A program made the position numbers and the translations under genes. A DNA stretch of 64,000 nt from JBPRGG01 sp051418075. GTDB taxonomy: Bacteria > Bacteroidota > Bacteroidia > Cytophagales > Cyclobacteriaceae. Below the pieces are notes generated by a model. That model ran no database searches. It saw only the letters and a program-made list of their open reading frames with translations, and was not told where the DNA came from. The stretch covers positions 62,001 through 126,000 of the forward strand of contig JBPRGG010000148.1 in the NCBI GenBank assembly GCA_051418075.1, given 5' to 3'. How positions within the stretch are numbered: position 1 is the first letter of the stretch; every line of letters starts with the position of its first letter. This document shows, piece after piece, positions 17,662 to 26,355 of the stretch.

Positions 17662-18120
17662 ATGGATTTCCAACAAGCAAAATTAAAGGCTGCTAATTAT
17701 TGCACCTATCAGGAAAGAACCCAGGGACAGGTACGGCAGAAGCTCTATCAATGGGGCTTAAAGACTGATATGGTAGAACATATCATTACAGATTTGATCA
17801 CAGAAAATTTTATTAACGAGGAGCGTTATGCCATTAGCTATGCCGGAGGAAAATTCAGGATGAAAAAGTGGGGCCGGTTAAAAATCGAAAAAGCCCTCCA
17901 ACAACAACAATTGTCGCCATACTGCATTCATAAAGCACTGGAACAGATAGATGCTGAAGCATATAACGAAACCTTAACAGAACTCATGCACCATAAAAAT
18001 AACAAGATCAGGGAGCCGGATATTTTCATTAAAAGGCAAAAGGTCGCCACTTTTCTGATCGGGAAGGGATATGAACCGGATTTGGTCTGGGATCTGCTGA
18101 AGGATGCCATTAGCAGTTGA
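17662..18120 (+). CDS. recX: RecX-type regulatory protein
   Basis: This 152-residue protein consists of the three-helix repeats typical of RecX, which modulates RecA filaments. The segment ENFINEERYAISYAGGKFRMKKWGRLKIEKAL (shown in part) carries the family's 'D..fA..fv..k......G...I..eL' pattern. The N-terminal repeat begins with AKLKAANYCTYQERTQGQVR, and a third repeat (YEPDLVWDLLKD) closes the protein. Length and motif order are normal. recA is not adjacent, which is common in Bacteroidota. Confidence 0.88.
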   Translation: MDFQQAKLKAANYCTYQERTQGQVRQKLYQWGLKTDMVEHIITDLITENFINEERYAISYAGGKFRMKKWGRLKIEKALQQQQLSPYCIHKALEQIDAEAYNETLTELMHHKNNKIREPDIFIKRQKVATFLIGKGYEPDLVWDLLKDAISS

Positions 18121-18221
18121 TTGGTAAATTTACTACTGATATTGTTAGAAACGTAAAAATGTTTCTCGGAATGGTACAGGTTAATTTTGCTTTCTGCATT
18201 TTAGTGTATATGCTACATTGC

Positions 18222-18395
18222 CTCATCTTTTGTCCTGGCCGGACGGGCGGTACTTTTTGCCTTGATGCAAAAAGTACCCAAAAAAATCAAGACAGAAAAA
18301 AATTCCCGCACCTGCCGCGGCCTTTACGCTGGGGGCCATCATAGCCTGGCACACCGTCGTACCTGCATTTTTTGTCGGGCCCTCGCTTCTTTAGA
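18222..18395. repeat. Dispersed intergenic repeat with a 12-bp hairpin
   Basis: The spacer between recX and the flippase gene (about 400 bases) has no credible gene. It contains a GC-richer block with a perfect hairpin, GGTACTTTTTGC at 18249-18260 and GCAAAAAGTACC at 18267-18278, with loop CTTGAT. Downstream comes an AATCAAGAC stretch and then CCGCACCTGCCGCGGCCTT. The same order of elements, decayed, occurs at about 60685-60745, so this is a member of a repeat family. No transposase is present. Confidence 0.6.
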
Positions 18396-18438
18396 TTAGC
18401 TAATTATCATAATCCTCATGTAATCATAAAATCATAGT

Positions 18439-18481
18439 TTAGACAAATTCAGCGGCAGTCAGCGGTCGTTGGTAGGCGGTC
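18439..18481. repeat. Short GGTC-rich intergenic repeat, copy 2
   Basis: TTAGACAAATTCAGCGGC continues into several reiterations of a (G)CGGTC-like motif, making it longer than copy 1 at 9211-9239. Both copies sit 12 to 50 bases before the stop of a leftward gene in a convergent spacer. Confidence 0.5.
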
Positions 18482-18529
18482 AAAGAATTCGTTATTATTT
18501 AATTGTTTTTTGCCTGAATTGGGGGATTG

Positions 18530-19771
18530 CTAAAAAAGGAGCCTTCGGTTAAGCAGCAGCAAGATCAGGAAAACCACCAGAAATCTGCTGGCATGCGCAA
18601 TGGGAATACCTTCCAGACCATAGTATTGAGTGAAAAACCAAACCAATCCAAGGTAAAACAGGGCTGAGCCCAGCTGTAATAATATAAAAGTGATGGTACG
18701 AGCCTGGGCTGATACAATATAGGTCAGCAGATAGCAGATGATGCTGAAGAAATCTCCTGCCAAATGAAATTTAAAAAGGTATTTGGCATCTTTAAACTCA
18801 GGACTGAATAAAAGAATAATGATGGTTTCCCTGAAAAAGTAAATTAACCCCAATCCGGCCAATGTCACAGGTATTACCAGGTGTAATACATCATTGAGAT
18901 AATTTCGTAACTTGTCTGTATCAAAGATCAGGGCACTGACCTGGGGATAATAAATTACCCCTACAGTAGTCAAAAATAAATGCATATAGCTGTCTGATAA
19001 TTTTACTACCGCCTGCCAAAAACCGGTGGTTTGGAGTCCGAAAGTTTCAATAGCATAATACCTTACCAGAAAGTCCGTAAGCTTTGAAAAAACAAGCACA
19101 CTCAAGGACATCACCATAAACTGCCAGAGATACTTATTGATCTTATTAGAAAAACGGAGACGGGGTATCATAATTAAATGATATCGTGTTGCCATAATCA
19201 GAGATATGATAATTCCGGCTGCTTGTCCTGCCCCTAAAATCAGCAAAGCTTGTCCCATATAAAAATTTTCAGCCCCCCAATAAACCAATGAGATCAGCAA
19301 GATACTACAGATGATGTTGGTGATGGCATATATAATTGCTTTTTGCAGGCTAAGGATCAAAGCCAGCAGGAATAAGTGGATCATAAATACCAGGGAGGAA
19401 AAAATTAACCAAAAATAAAAATCCTGCTTTGATAGCTGCACAGTGAAATACTGGAGAAAAAAGTCACGGAAGAAATAGATTATGAGAGATGTTAAAGCAA
19501 ACAGCAGGATGTTATAAAATAAGGTACTGCCTACAATTTGCTTTCTCTGTTTTTGGTCAAGATGTTTTTGGGTTATAAGGCTGGAAAATCCCCGGTTGAT
19601 GCCATCATTAGGCAACTGGATAAGCATGCTGAACAAATTCTGAAAATGAGCCAGTAAAGTGATGCCGGTAGGACCAAAGAAAACGGCAAAGATCTTATTG
19701 ACAAATAATATGCTGATAGATTTAAATGAGATAAAGCCGACATTCCAGTATAGACGCTTGGATGAGGACAT
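18530..19771 (-). CDS. O-antigen/polysaccharide flippase (Wzx-like)
   Basis: This 413-residue integral membrane protein has about 12 hydrophobic helices spread over its length. The N-terminal pattern, SFKSISILFVNKIFAVFFGPTGI followed by LAHFQNLFSMLIQLPNDGIN, is typical of Wzx-type polysaccharide exporters of the MOP superfamily, as is the short C-terminal tail. It would flip undecaprenyl-linked oligosaccharides across the inner membrane. No glycosyltransferase genes are in view, so its polysaccharide is unknown. The ATG at 19771 is the only good start. The spacer on its 3' side carries two repeat elements. Confidence 0.82.
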   Translation of the reverse strand: MSSSKRLYWNVGFISFKSISILFVNKIFAVFFGPTGITLLAHFQNLFSMLIQLPNDGINRGFSSLITQKHLDQKQRKQIVGSTLFYNILLFALTSLIIYFFRDFFLQYFTVQLSKQDFYFWLIFSSLVFMIHLFLLALILSLQKAIIYAITNIICSILLISLVYWGAENFYMGQALLILGAGQAAGIIISLIMATRYHLIMIPRLRFSNKINKYLWQFMVMSLSVLVFSKLTDFLVRYYAIETFGLQTTGFWQAVVKLSDSYMHLFLTTVGVIYYPQVSALIFDTDKLRNYLNDVLHLVIPVTLAGLGLIYFFRETIIILLFSPEFKDAKYLFKFHLAGDFFSIICYLLTYIVSAQARTITFILLQLGSALFYLGLVWFFTQYYGLEGIPIAHASRFLVVFLILLLLNRRLLF

Positions 19772-19985
19772 TAATTGTTTTGGGTTAAGGTTGATTTTAT
19801 TGTATAATAAAAAAAATCATAAATTGTTGGAAATGAAAAAGGGAAAGGGGGTTTAAACAGGGGAAAAATGCAAGCTATATTTTACTTTCTGCTTTATGAT
19901 GAACATTCTACCTGCTTTTTTTGCTCATGATATTTAGTTACAAGTTGGAAGTCGAGGATCCAACCGCCAATAAAACATTATATGA

Positions 19986-22964
19986 TCAATAGGTATTATA
20001 CCGCAGATTGTCTTTGATCATCCTGAATGGACTTATGTTATCCAGTTGCAGGGTGAACCGGATATTTTCACCTATATGATTTAGATCGTTGGGAAAATCA
20101 TTCAGGTAAGTGTCCCCAGCCAGTGGAATGTAAAAGTCCAATACATTCCGGATCAGGGTAAAAGTAAGGCCGGCACCATAGAATATTCCATTAGTATTGT
20201 CTGTTAGGCCCACATCTCCGTAAACTGAGAATAAGGGGAAGTAGGGAATGTCGAGATCAATATTTAGTGCTGAAAGCCAGCCAGAGGTAGTAACAGGAAC
20301 AAAACTTCGAAAACCGCCGTGCCTCAGATCTGTCTGAATATTGAAGGCCGGATAAAGATCAGAAATACCAGCCCGGTCCAGGAACGTTGTTTCCATCAAA
20401 TAGTCGTAGCTGCCACTCATTCTTAACTGAAAGGCCTGGTCCAGATTGGTAGCATCCAGAAAATTTCCATAATACAACCTGGTTTTTAGAAAAGTATTTT
20501 GCAGAAACTGATAGGAAAGGTCAAGTTCCCCTTCCCACATGGTAAAATCTTCCGGCTTTACCCGAACACCGGTTCTGAAGTTGTAGTTGAATATAGGATT
20601 TCCCTGGCGGATGTTGTAGTCGGCTGAAATTATGTTATAGCTGTTTGGATACAAGGGCAATGCTTCCACATTTACACTTACCTGGGTGTATTTAATGTCC
20701 AGGCGCTGCCGTGGGCTGGTCTGTAGATTAGATGGCTTGATATAAAGAGAAATCCGGGGTTCTATTTTTTCGAATCCTGCATATGATTCAGCAAATCCAC
20801 TGAATTTAATTTGACGAAATACCTGATCAGGGAATATATTAAAATTAAGTTCAGCGGACCCTGCCAGTTTGTTGAGACCAAAACTGTACATGGGCATCAC
20901 AATAAAATTAGTTCTTTTGGGTGGGAATATGCTATTGTAAAAGGCACCTCCCAGCATAAATTTGTCATTGGTGTTCAACCCTGCGGTGGGGACAAAAAAG
21001 AGCTCGGTTCGGTCTGGCTGGTCCACACTTCCGATTAATTGAAATTTTGGTTTATTCCAGGTCTTGAATAAACCCGCAGTACGGGCCTGATTGTTGGACC
21101 GGTTCAACTCCAGCGTTACTTCTTCCGGATCTATTACTACTTTATCTAACTGTTCATGGTTAAGCTGAATGGTTTTACTACCGGTAAAACCATCTATCCA
21201 CTCAGTAGTTACCGGTTCATTATTTCTGAAACCTACCAGAGGAAATGGAGCCTCTACTCCTCCCTTATTTTTGATGGTAACCTCCACATGTTTTCCTTCC
21301 TTATTCAGGTCTGAGATAGCATAATTAATTTTATCCCTGGTTTTTACCAGATCCGAAAAAAACCAGTTCAGGTCTTTCCCTGATTCTTGTTCAAACAATG
21401 ACTGCAAATCCTCCGGATAAGGATGCTTAAATTGCCAGGTGTCGAAATAAACCTGCATAATCCGGTCAAATTCTTCCTGGCCCAAATAACTGCTGAGATG
21501 GTTATACATCATGGCGGTTTTAAAATAAACCATTCGGCCATAGTTCAGGCGCAAAAAATCTTTTGCATTCATATCCAGCTTTTGATCCAGACCTTGCCGG
21601 GCCGAAGTTAAATATTCCAATTCGTATAGCTTTCGATAAGGCAATGTTCTTACTCCGCCTTTGGTAATAACCCAATCAATAAAACTGGCTTCTGCAAATA
21701 CATCCTCACCGCCAAAATAAGTCAATATGCTCCTGTCCGGGTATTTGGTGTCGATATAGCGCATTTCATAATAGGAGTTGGTTCCTTCATCCATCCAGGC
21801 ATGCATTCGTTCATTGGAACCCAGCACGCCATAAAACCAGTTATGACCAATTTCATGCATGGTAACTAACTCCAGGAAAAATTTGCTGTTAGCCCCTAAT
21901 ATTGTTATGGTGGGATATTCCATACCAGCTCCGGCACTGAGAGCACCATCCACAATAGTCATCACATCGTAAGGATAATCACCAATCCATAAGGAATAAT
22001 AATAAAGGGCATCTTCCATATATTCCAGGGCATCTTCCCAAACATCATAATTTACATCAGTATATAGGGCCTGAATAGCTACCGTACGACCGGAATGGGG
22101 TAGTTCAACTTCCCCTAATAATACCCGGTATTTTTTATCAGCAAACCAGGCAAAATCATGGACATTTTCCTGGGTGAAGCGAATGGTTTTGAGGCTGTCG
22201 GCAGATTCCTGAAAAGGAGCTGAATAGCGGTAGAGACTCTCCTGCCATTTTTCCTCGGATAGGCTGTACATAAATTCTTTTTCGGCTTCATTTTGCAAAT
22301 TCCCGGTTGCTCCTACCACATAATTGGAGGGTAAGGTTATGTTCACCTCAAACCGGCCAAATTCTGAGTAGAATTCACCCTGGTCTAGATAAGGCATGGG
22401 ATGCCAGCCCCGGGAATCAAAAACGGCGGGTTTGGGATACCACTGGGTGATCTGATATTGTTGTCCAACATGTCCCAGGCGGGAAAATGAACCAGGTAAT
22501 TTAACCCTGAAGGGTGTAGTGATCATTATTTCCTCTCCACTTGCTACAGGTTCATTGAGGTGAAGTATGGCAATATCTATATGATCTTTATGAAACTCCC
22601 ACTGAATAGATTCCCCGTTCACCTTGAAGTTCAGGCTGTCAATATAACCCAGTTGACTTTCATCAGCATAATAAAATGCCGTTTTCCCTTTCTGAAATTG
22701 TTGCCTGGCAAAGGTGGTTGCCTTGTTTTTATAAGCATTCGGCCAAAGATGGAAATATAACCGGGATAGTTGGTCCGGAGAATTATTGATGTAAGTGATT
22801 TCTTCATAGGCATGTAAAAAATGTTTTTCATCATCTAATCTTACATCAATATGATAGTTCACTTGCTGTTGCCAGTACCCGATATTTTGTCCGTTGGCGA
22901 TTAAAATGATAAAATTTAAACCAATTAATAATGATATATATATTACCCGATTCATTTTATGCAT
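19986..22964 (-). CDS. M1 metallopeptidase with C-terminal beta-barrel-like domain
   Basis: This 992-residue protein has a signal peptide (residues 1-26). An M1 (aminopeptidase N-like) beta-saddle occupies about 30-260. The catalytic domain has the exopeptidase motif GAGMEY (345-350) and the zinc site HEIGH (370-374), with Glu393 18 residues further on. After an Ig-like part, the last 330 residues are alternating aromatic/polar beta strands (VPTAGLNTNDKFMLGGAFYN, then repeated YxF or LxL strands) ending in an aromatic residue. This resembles an outer-membrane barrel of the kind seen in Bacteroidota M1 relatives. The enzyme would thus be held at the outer membrane. An ATG at 22955 is an alternative start. 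Confidence 0.85.
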   Translation of the reverse strand: MHKMNRVIYISLLIGLNFIILIANGQNIGYWQQQVNYHIDVRLDDEKHFLHAYEEITYINNSPDQLSRLYFHLWPNAYKNKATTFARQQFQKGKTAFYYADESQLGYIDSLNFKVNGESIQWEFHKDHIDIAILHLNEPVASGEEIMITTPFRVKLPGSFSRLGHVGQQYQITQWYPKPAVFDSRGWHPMPYLDQGEFYSEFGRFEVNITLPSNYVVGATGNLQNEAEKEFMYSLSEEKWQESLYRYSAPFQESADSLKTIRFTQENVHDFAWFADKKYRVLLGEVELPHSGRTVAIQALYTDVNYDVWEDALEYMEDALYYYSLWIGDYPYDVMTIVDGALSAGAGMEYPTITILGANSKFFLELVTMHEIGHNWFYGVLGSNERMHAWMDEGTNSYYEMRYIDTKYPDRSILTYFGGEDVFAEASFIDWVITKGGVRTLPYRKLYELEYLTSARQGLDQKLDMNAKDFLRLNYGRMVYFKTAMMYNHLSSYLGQEEFDRIMQVYFDTWQFKHPYPEDLQSLFEQESGKDLNWFFSDLVKTRDKINYAISDLNKEGKHVEVTIKNKGGVEAPFPLVGFRNNEPVTTEWIDGFTGSKTIQLNHEQLDKVVIDPEEVTLELNRSNNQARTAGLFKTWNKPKFQLIGSVDQPDRTELFFVPTAGLNTNDKFMLGGAFYNSIFPPKRTNFIVMPMYSFGLNKLAGSAELNFNIFPDQVFRQIKFSGFAESYAGFEKIEPRISLYIKPSNLQTSPRQRLDIKYTQVSVNVEALPLYPNSYNIISADYNIRQGNPIFNYNFRTGVRVKPEDFTMWEGELDLSYQFLQNTFLKTRLYYGNFLDATNLDQAFQLRMSGSYDYLMETTFLDRAGISDLYPAFNIQTDLRHGGFRSFVPVTTSGWLSALNIDLDIPYFPLFSVYGDVGLTDNTNGIFYGAGLTFTLIRNVLDFYIPLAGDTYLNDFPNDLNHIGENIRFTLQLDNISPFRMIKDNLRYNTY

Positions 22965-23179
22965 ATTTTATAGTACACCTTACATAAAAATAATTTATCA
23001 GAGTAGCTTTTGTTATAGATTGCCTTTCCTATTCCAAGGAATTGAAGGGTATAAAAAATGGATGATTCCTGATATACCACAACCTGCTTTCTTTTAATCT
23101 TACACGCGGATATTATGTAAAAGAATTAAATTTTTTAACCGATATTTTTTATAGATATTGAAATAAAAGCTATAAAAAT

Positions 23180-24190
23180 ATGATGCGTTATATCTTGTTA
23201 ATGGGTGGGTTAAGCTGCCTGTTATGTTTATGTGCCATGACATCTGATCCACCTGCACGATCAGGCAGAGTGGTTTTTTATAATGTAGAAAATCTATTCG
23301 ATCCTTTTGATGACAGCCTCAGTCTTGATCAGGAATTTACCCCGGAAGGCGATAAACACTGGACATATTACCGCTACCAAAATAAGCTTCGTAAGACCTT
23401 CAAGATCATTTCAGCACTTGGTGAGCTAGACCCTCCGGTGATTATAGGATTGTGTGAAGTGGAAAACAGCCGGGTGCTTAACGACCTGGTACAGAAAACC
23501 CCTTTGCAAAAATTTAATTACCGGGTCATTCATAAGGAATCTCCTGATAGAAGAGGAATAGATGTGGCACTGCTATACCGTCCGGATAGCTTCAAACCTA
23601 TCTATTATGAACCTGTTCCGGTAGTATTTCCCTGGGATAAACATAAGAAAACCCGTGATATCCTGCATGTGAAAGGTCAATTATGGGGTGATACCATCCA
23701 TTTTTTTATAAATCACTGGCCTTCGCGATATGGGGGTCAAAAAGCCAGCCAGCCAGGTAGAATTCAGGCGGCCAAAACTTTAAAAACACGTACGGATTCT
23801 ATCTACAGTATTAATTCCGAAGCTAAGATGATTATCATGGGAGACCTGAATGATAATCCGGACGATACCAGCATCCTGACTCTTTGTCCAAAAGAATCGG
23901 ATCCTTACCTGATTAATCTTATGACGGGTCAATATGAAAAGGGTAATGGTACCCTGGTATTCAACCAGGCTTTTGGGCAATGGCATTTGTTTGACCAATT
24001 AATTATTTCTGCCAGTCTGCTGAAAAACGAGCCAGGTTTAGCTTTGCAACCCAGTGAAGACCGTATTTTTAAACCTGCCTGGCTGCTTGATCCGGTAAAA
24101 GGAGTTCCACTGAGAACTTATCAGGGACCACTATACCTTGGTGGATTCAGCGATCATTTACCAGTTTACCTGGATTTGATCAGTCACTAA
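23180..24190 (+). CDS. Secreted endonuclease/exonuclease/phosphatase family protein
   Basis: This 336-residue protein has an N-terminal hydrophobic signal (residues 1-20, with CLCAM near the end, possibly a lipobox). The EEP-fold motifs are VVFYNVENLFDP (Asn and Glu of the metal site), IIGLCEVEN, FINHWPSRYGG, MIIMGDLNDNPDD and SDHLPVYLDL. This order matches Mg-dependent nucleases and phosphodiesterases of the DNase I superfamily. In Bacteroidota such proteins are annotated as endonucleases of the periplasm. The substrate (DNA, RNA or phospholipid) is not determined. Its promoter region is shared with the divergent M1 gene. Confidence 0.85.
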   Translation: MMRYILLMGGLSCLLCLCAMTSDPPARSGRVVFYNVENLFDPFDDSLSLDQEFTPEGDKHWTYYRYQNKLRKTFKIISALGELDPPVIIGLCEVENSRVLNDLVQKTPLQKFNYRVIHKESPDRRGIDVALLYRPDSFKPIYYEPVPVVFPWDKHKKTRDILHVKGQLWGDTIHFFINHWPSRYGGQKASQPGRIQAAKTLKTRTDSIYSINSEAKMIIMGDLNDNPDDTSILTLCPKESDPYLINLMTGQYEKGNGTLVFNQAFGQWHLFDQLIISASLLKNEPGLALQPSEDRIFKPAWLLDPVKGVPLRTYQGPLYLGGFSDHLPVYLDLISH

Positions 24191-24554
24191 CAAAGTTGAA
24201 TGATATTCTTTATTTTTTTATGCTGTACAGAGAGGATTAAAACGCTTTCGTAAAAAAGGTATTTGCTAATTTCGGTGCAGGCAGTAACAAATAAAATCAT
24301 TCTATGTTTATGAATAGACGATAGATCATTTTTTATTCGTCTTACTCAATTTTCAGAGGCAAATTTTTTGTAAATGAATCACTTTTATAAGTTTTTTACA
24401 ATTACCGGATATTCTTCAAATTTTGATAACCAGGTTTCCACTAAACCCATTGCCAAGGAAATAAATTCATCCTACAGTGATCATTTAAGTTTAACCAGGT
24501 TTAATCTTATAGATAAACAATCAATTTTTTTTACTTCAGAAACTTTTGAAGCCG
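24191..24554. other. Spacer before the cytochrome oxidase operon
   Basis: These 364 bases are AT-rich and mostly featureless. A 68-codon frame (ATG at 24374 to a stop ending at 24580) has a CAGAGG-like sequence upstream and overlaps the start of the cytochrome c gene by about 25 bases. The product would be acidic at its end and has no recognisable motif. I regard it as doubtful. The region presumably carries the operon promoter, which I could not place. Confidence 0.4.
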
Positions 24555-25223
24555 ATGATTTCTTTGATGAATCGTACTAGGTCCATTGTGGTGGGGCTTA
24601 TCGGATTTTTAATCTGCTTTCACCCCGCCCCGGCCCAAATTGACAGCCTGGCTTACCTGGCAGATTCTGTGATGGAAATCAAGGAGAACCGATTGCCTAA
24701 GACGGCTTATGCCATTAGTCATGGGCGGGAATTATTTCAAAGACATTGTAATGCCTGTCACATGATCAGCCATGAGCTGATCGGTCCCGCCCTGGCCAGT
24801 ATATCCAATAAGCGACCATTACCCTGGCTGGTCAGGTTTATCCACAATTCGCAGGAAGTAATTCGCCAGGGAGATGTTTATGCCGGAGGTCTGTTTGGCA
24901 GGTATAATGAAATAGTCATGCCTCCCTTTGAATTTCTATCGCAGAATGATATTTATGACATACTATCTTATATCAATAAGGCATCCACTGCAGATTTTCC
25001 GGTGGCCGGAGCCAGTCCCAATAATGAAATTGGTCGTGGAGAAGAACCTCCGCCGGTAGAAGCCCTCACCACAGGAGATAATCTTTCTCTGGAAGTTCGG
25101 GAAACATCTTTGCAAGTGGGAGGTACTAACCTGGTTTTTTTAGTTGCCATGGCCACCATAACGATCATATCACTGGTCATTTTTGCAATTATTAGTGTTA
25201 AAATGTTTAAAAATCTTAGCTAA
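24555..25223 (+). CDS. Membrane-anchored monoheme cytochrome c
   Basis: This protein of about 222 residues has an N-terminal signal (MNRTRSIVVGLIGFLICF). A c-type heme site CNACH sits at residues 65-69 and a distal Met ligand candidate at IVMPPFEFLSQNDIYDIL. A proline- and Glu-rich linker follows, then a single C-terminal membrane helix at about 190-215. It is probably the electron donor to the oxidase encoded next. The ATG at 24555 is used here; the ATG at 24567 gives a more typical signal and is equally likely, while the upstream TTG at 24546 is less so. It lies five bases before coxB in the same operon. Confidence 0.85.
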   Translation: MISLMNRTRSIVVGLIGFLICFHPAPAQIDSLAYLADSVMEIKENRLPKTAYAISHGRELFQRHCNACHMISHELIGPALASISNKRPLPWLVRFIHNSQEVIRQGDVYAGGLFGRYNEIVMPPFEFLSQNDIYDILSYINKASTADFPVAGASPNNEIGRGEEPPPVEALTTGDNLSLEVRETSLQVGGTNLVFLVAMATITIISLVIFAIISVKMFKNLS

Positions 25224-25228
25224 AGAAG

Positions 25229-26320
25229 ATGCAAATAGCTTTAATCGTACTAAGTGTGATCCTGGTTCTGATCATACTTTTTTTAATGTTTCGCCTGGTA
25301 AGGTTGGTTAAGGCTTCTTATAAAACCAAAGAGAAGACGGTGCCCCCCCGGGAAAGGGATTATAATCAGCTTAATGCCATATTCATGTTGGCTTTTCTGA
25401 TCGTAGGAATGATGGTCCTGGCCTGGTACACATTTACAGCTTCTGAGCAGTTTCTGATTGTAACCGCTTCTGAGCATGGAAAGATCATTGATCAATTAAT
25501 ATTTATTACCCTGATCATAACCGGTGCAGTATTTTTGATTACCCAGGCATTATTGTTCTTCTTTGCCTATTATTATCGTTTCAAACCTCAGCGTCAGGCT
25601 TATTATTTTCCCATTAATTACAGGATGGAATTGATATGGACTGTTGTTCCAGCCATTACTTTTATAGCACTATTTATTTTAGGGCTAAATGCCACCACTA
25701 AAATCAGGGAAGCCCCTGATGACGAATCAGTGGTGCTGGAAATAGTAGGCCAGCAATTTAGCTGGATGGTTCGGTATCCCGGCAGTGATCACGAATTGGG
25801 CAATTTTGATTTCAGGCTGATTGATACTGAAAATAACCTGGGTCTGGATTTTTCGGACCCGGCCAGCCTGGATGATTTTATGCCCAGGCAAATTGTAATT
25901 CCCAAGGGAAAGCAGGTAGAATTAAAGATACGTTCGCGGGATGTTATTCACAGCGTATTTTTGCCTCACTTCAAAGTAAAAATGGATGCTGTGCCTGGGA
26001 TGCCTACCCGATTCAAATTTACACCTACTATTTCTACCGAAGAGATGCGTATGGCAACGGGAAATCCGGAATTTGATTTTGAACTGGCCTGTACTGAATT
26101 ATGTGGCAGAGGACATTTTGCTATGAAATATATTGTAAAAGTGGTGGAACCAGAGGAATTTGAACAGTGGTATGCCAGCCAAAAGCCATGGTTGGCCGGA
26201 CATCCTGATTACATTTCAAAAGTACCGGACCAGATCAAGCCTTTGGCCCAGCGAATTATTGATGATTCTGAAAGGGAAGAAGAAGGCTTACAAGATTATA
26301 AAATCGGAGTCAGTAATTAA
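25229..26320 (+). CDS. coxB: Cytochrome c oxidase subunit II
   Basis: This 363-residue subunit carries the CuA electron-entry site. The ligands are visible: His241 in VIHSVFLPH, then ACTELCGRGHFAM with Cys288, Cys292, His296 and Met299. The N-terminus has four hydrophobic segments, around residues 3-25, 50-70, 88-115 and 134-154. That is two more than the usual pair, a feature of Bacteroidota subunit II. The copper domain faces the periplasm. It directly follows the cytochrome c gene and precedes coxA by 35 bases. Confidence 0.95.
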   Translation: MQIALIVLSVILVLIILFLMFRLVRLVKASYKTKEKTVPPRERDYNQLNAIFMLAFLIVGMMVLAWYTFTASEQFLIVTASEHGKIIDQLIFITLIITGAVFLITQALLFFFAYYYRFKPQRQAYYFPINYRMELIWTVVPAITFIALFILGLNATTKIREAPDDESVVLEIVGQQFSWMVRYPGSDHELGNFDFRLIDTENNLGLDFSDPASLDDFMPRQIVIPKGKQVELKIRSRDVIHSVFLPHFKVKMDAVPGMPTRFKFTPTISTEEMRMATGNPEFDFELACTELCGRGHFAMKYIVKVVEPEEFEQWYASQKPWLAGHPDYISKVPDQIKPLAQRIIDDSEREEEGLQDYKIGVSN

Positions 26321-26355
26321 TTGTATTTAATGTAGAACCTTATTATAAACTAAAA

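Noticed and set aside
18117..18344. A 75-codon frame after recX
   Set aside because: It runs into the dispersed hairpin repeat and ends in its GC-rich tract; no protein-like features.
24374..24580. A 68-codon frame before the cytochrome c gene
   Set aside because: Overlaps the cytochrome c start, shows no motif, and its composition is that of the spacer. Mentioned under the spacer but not called as a gene.
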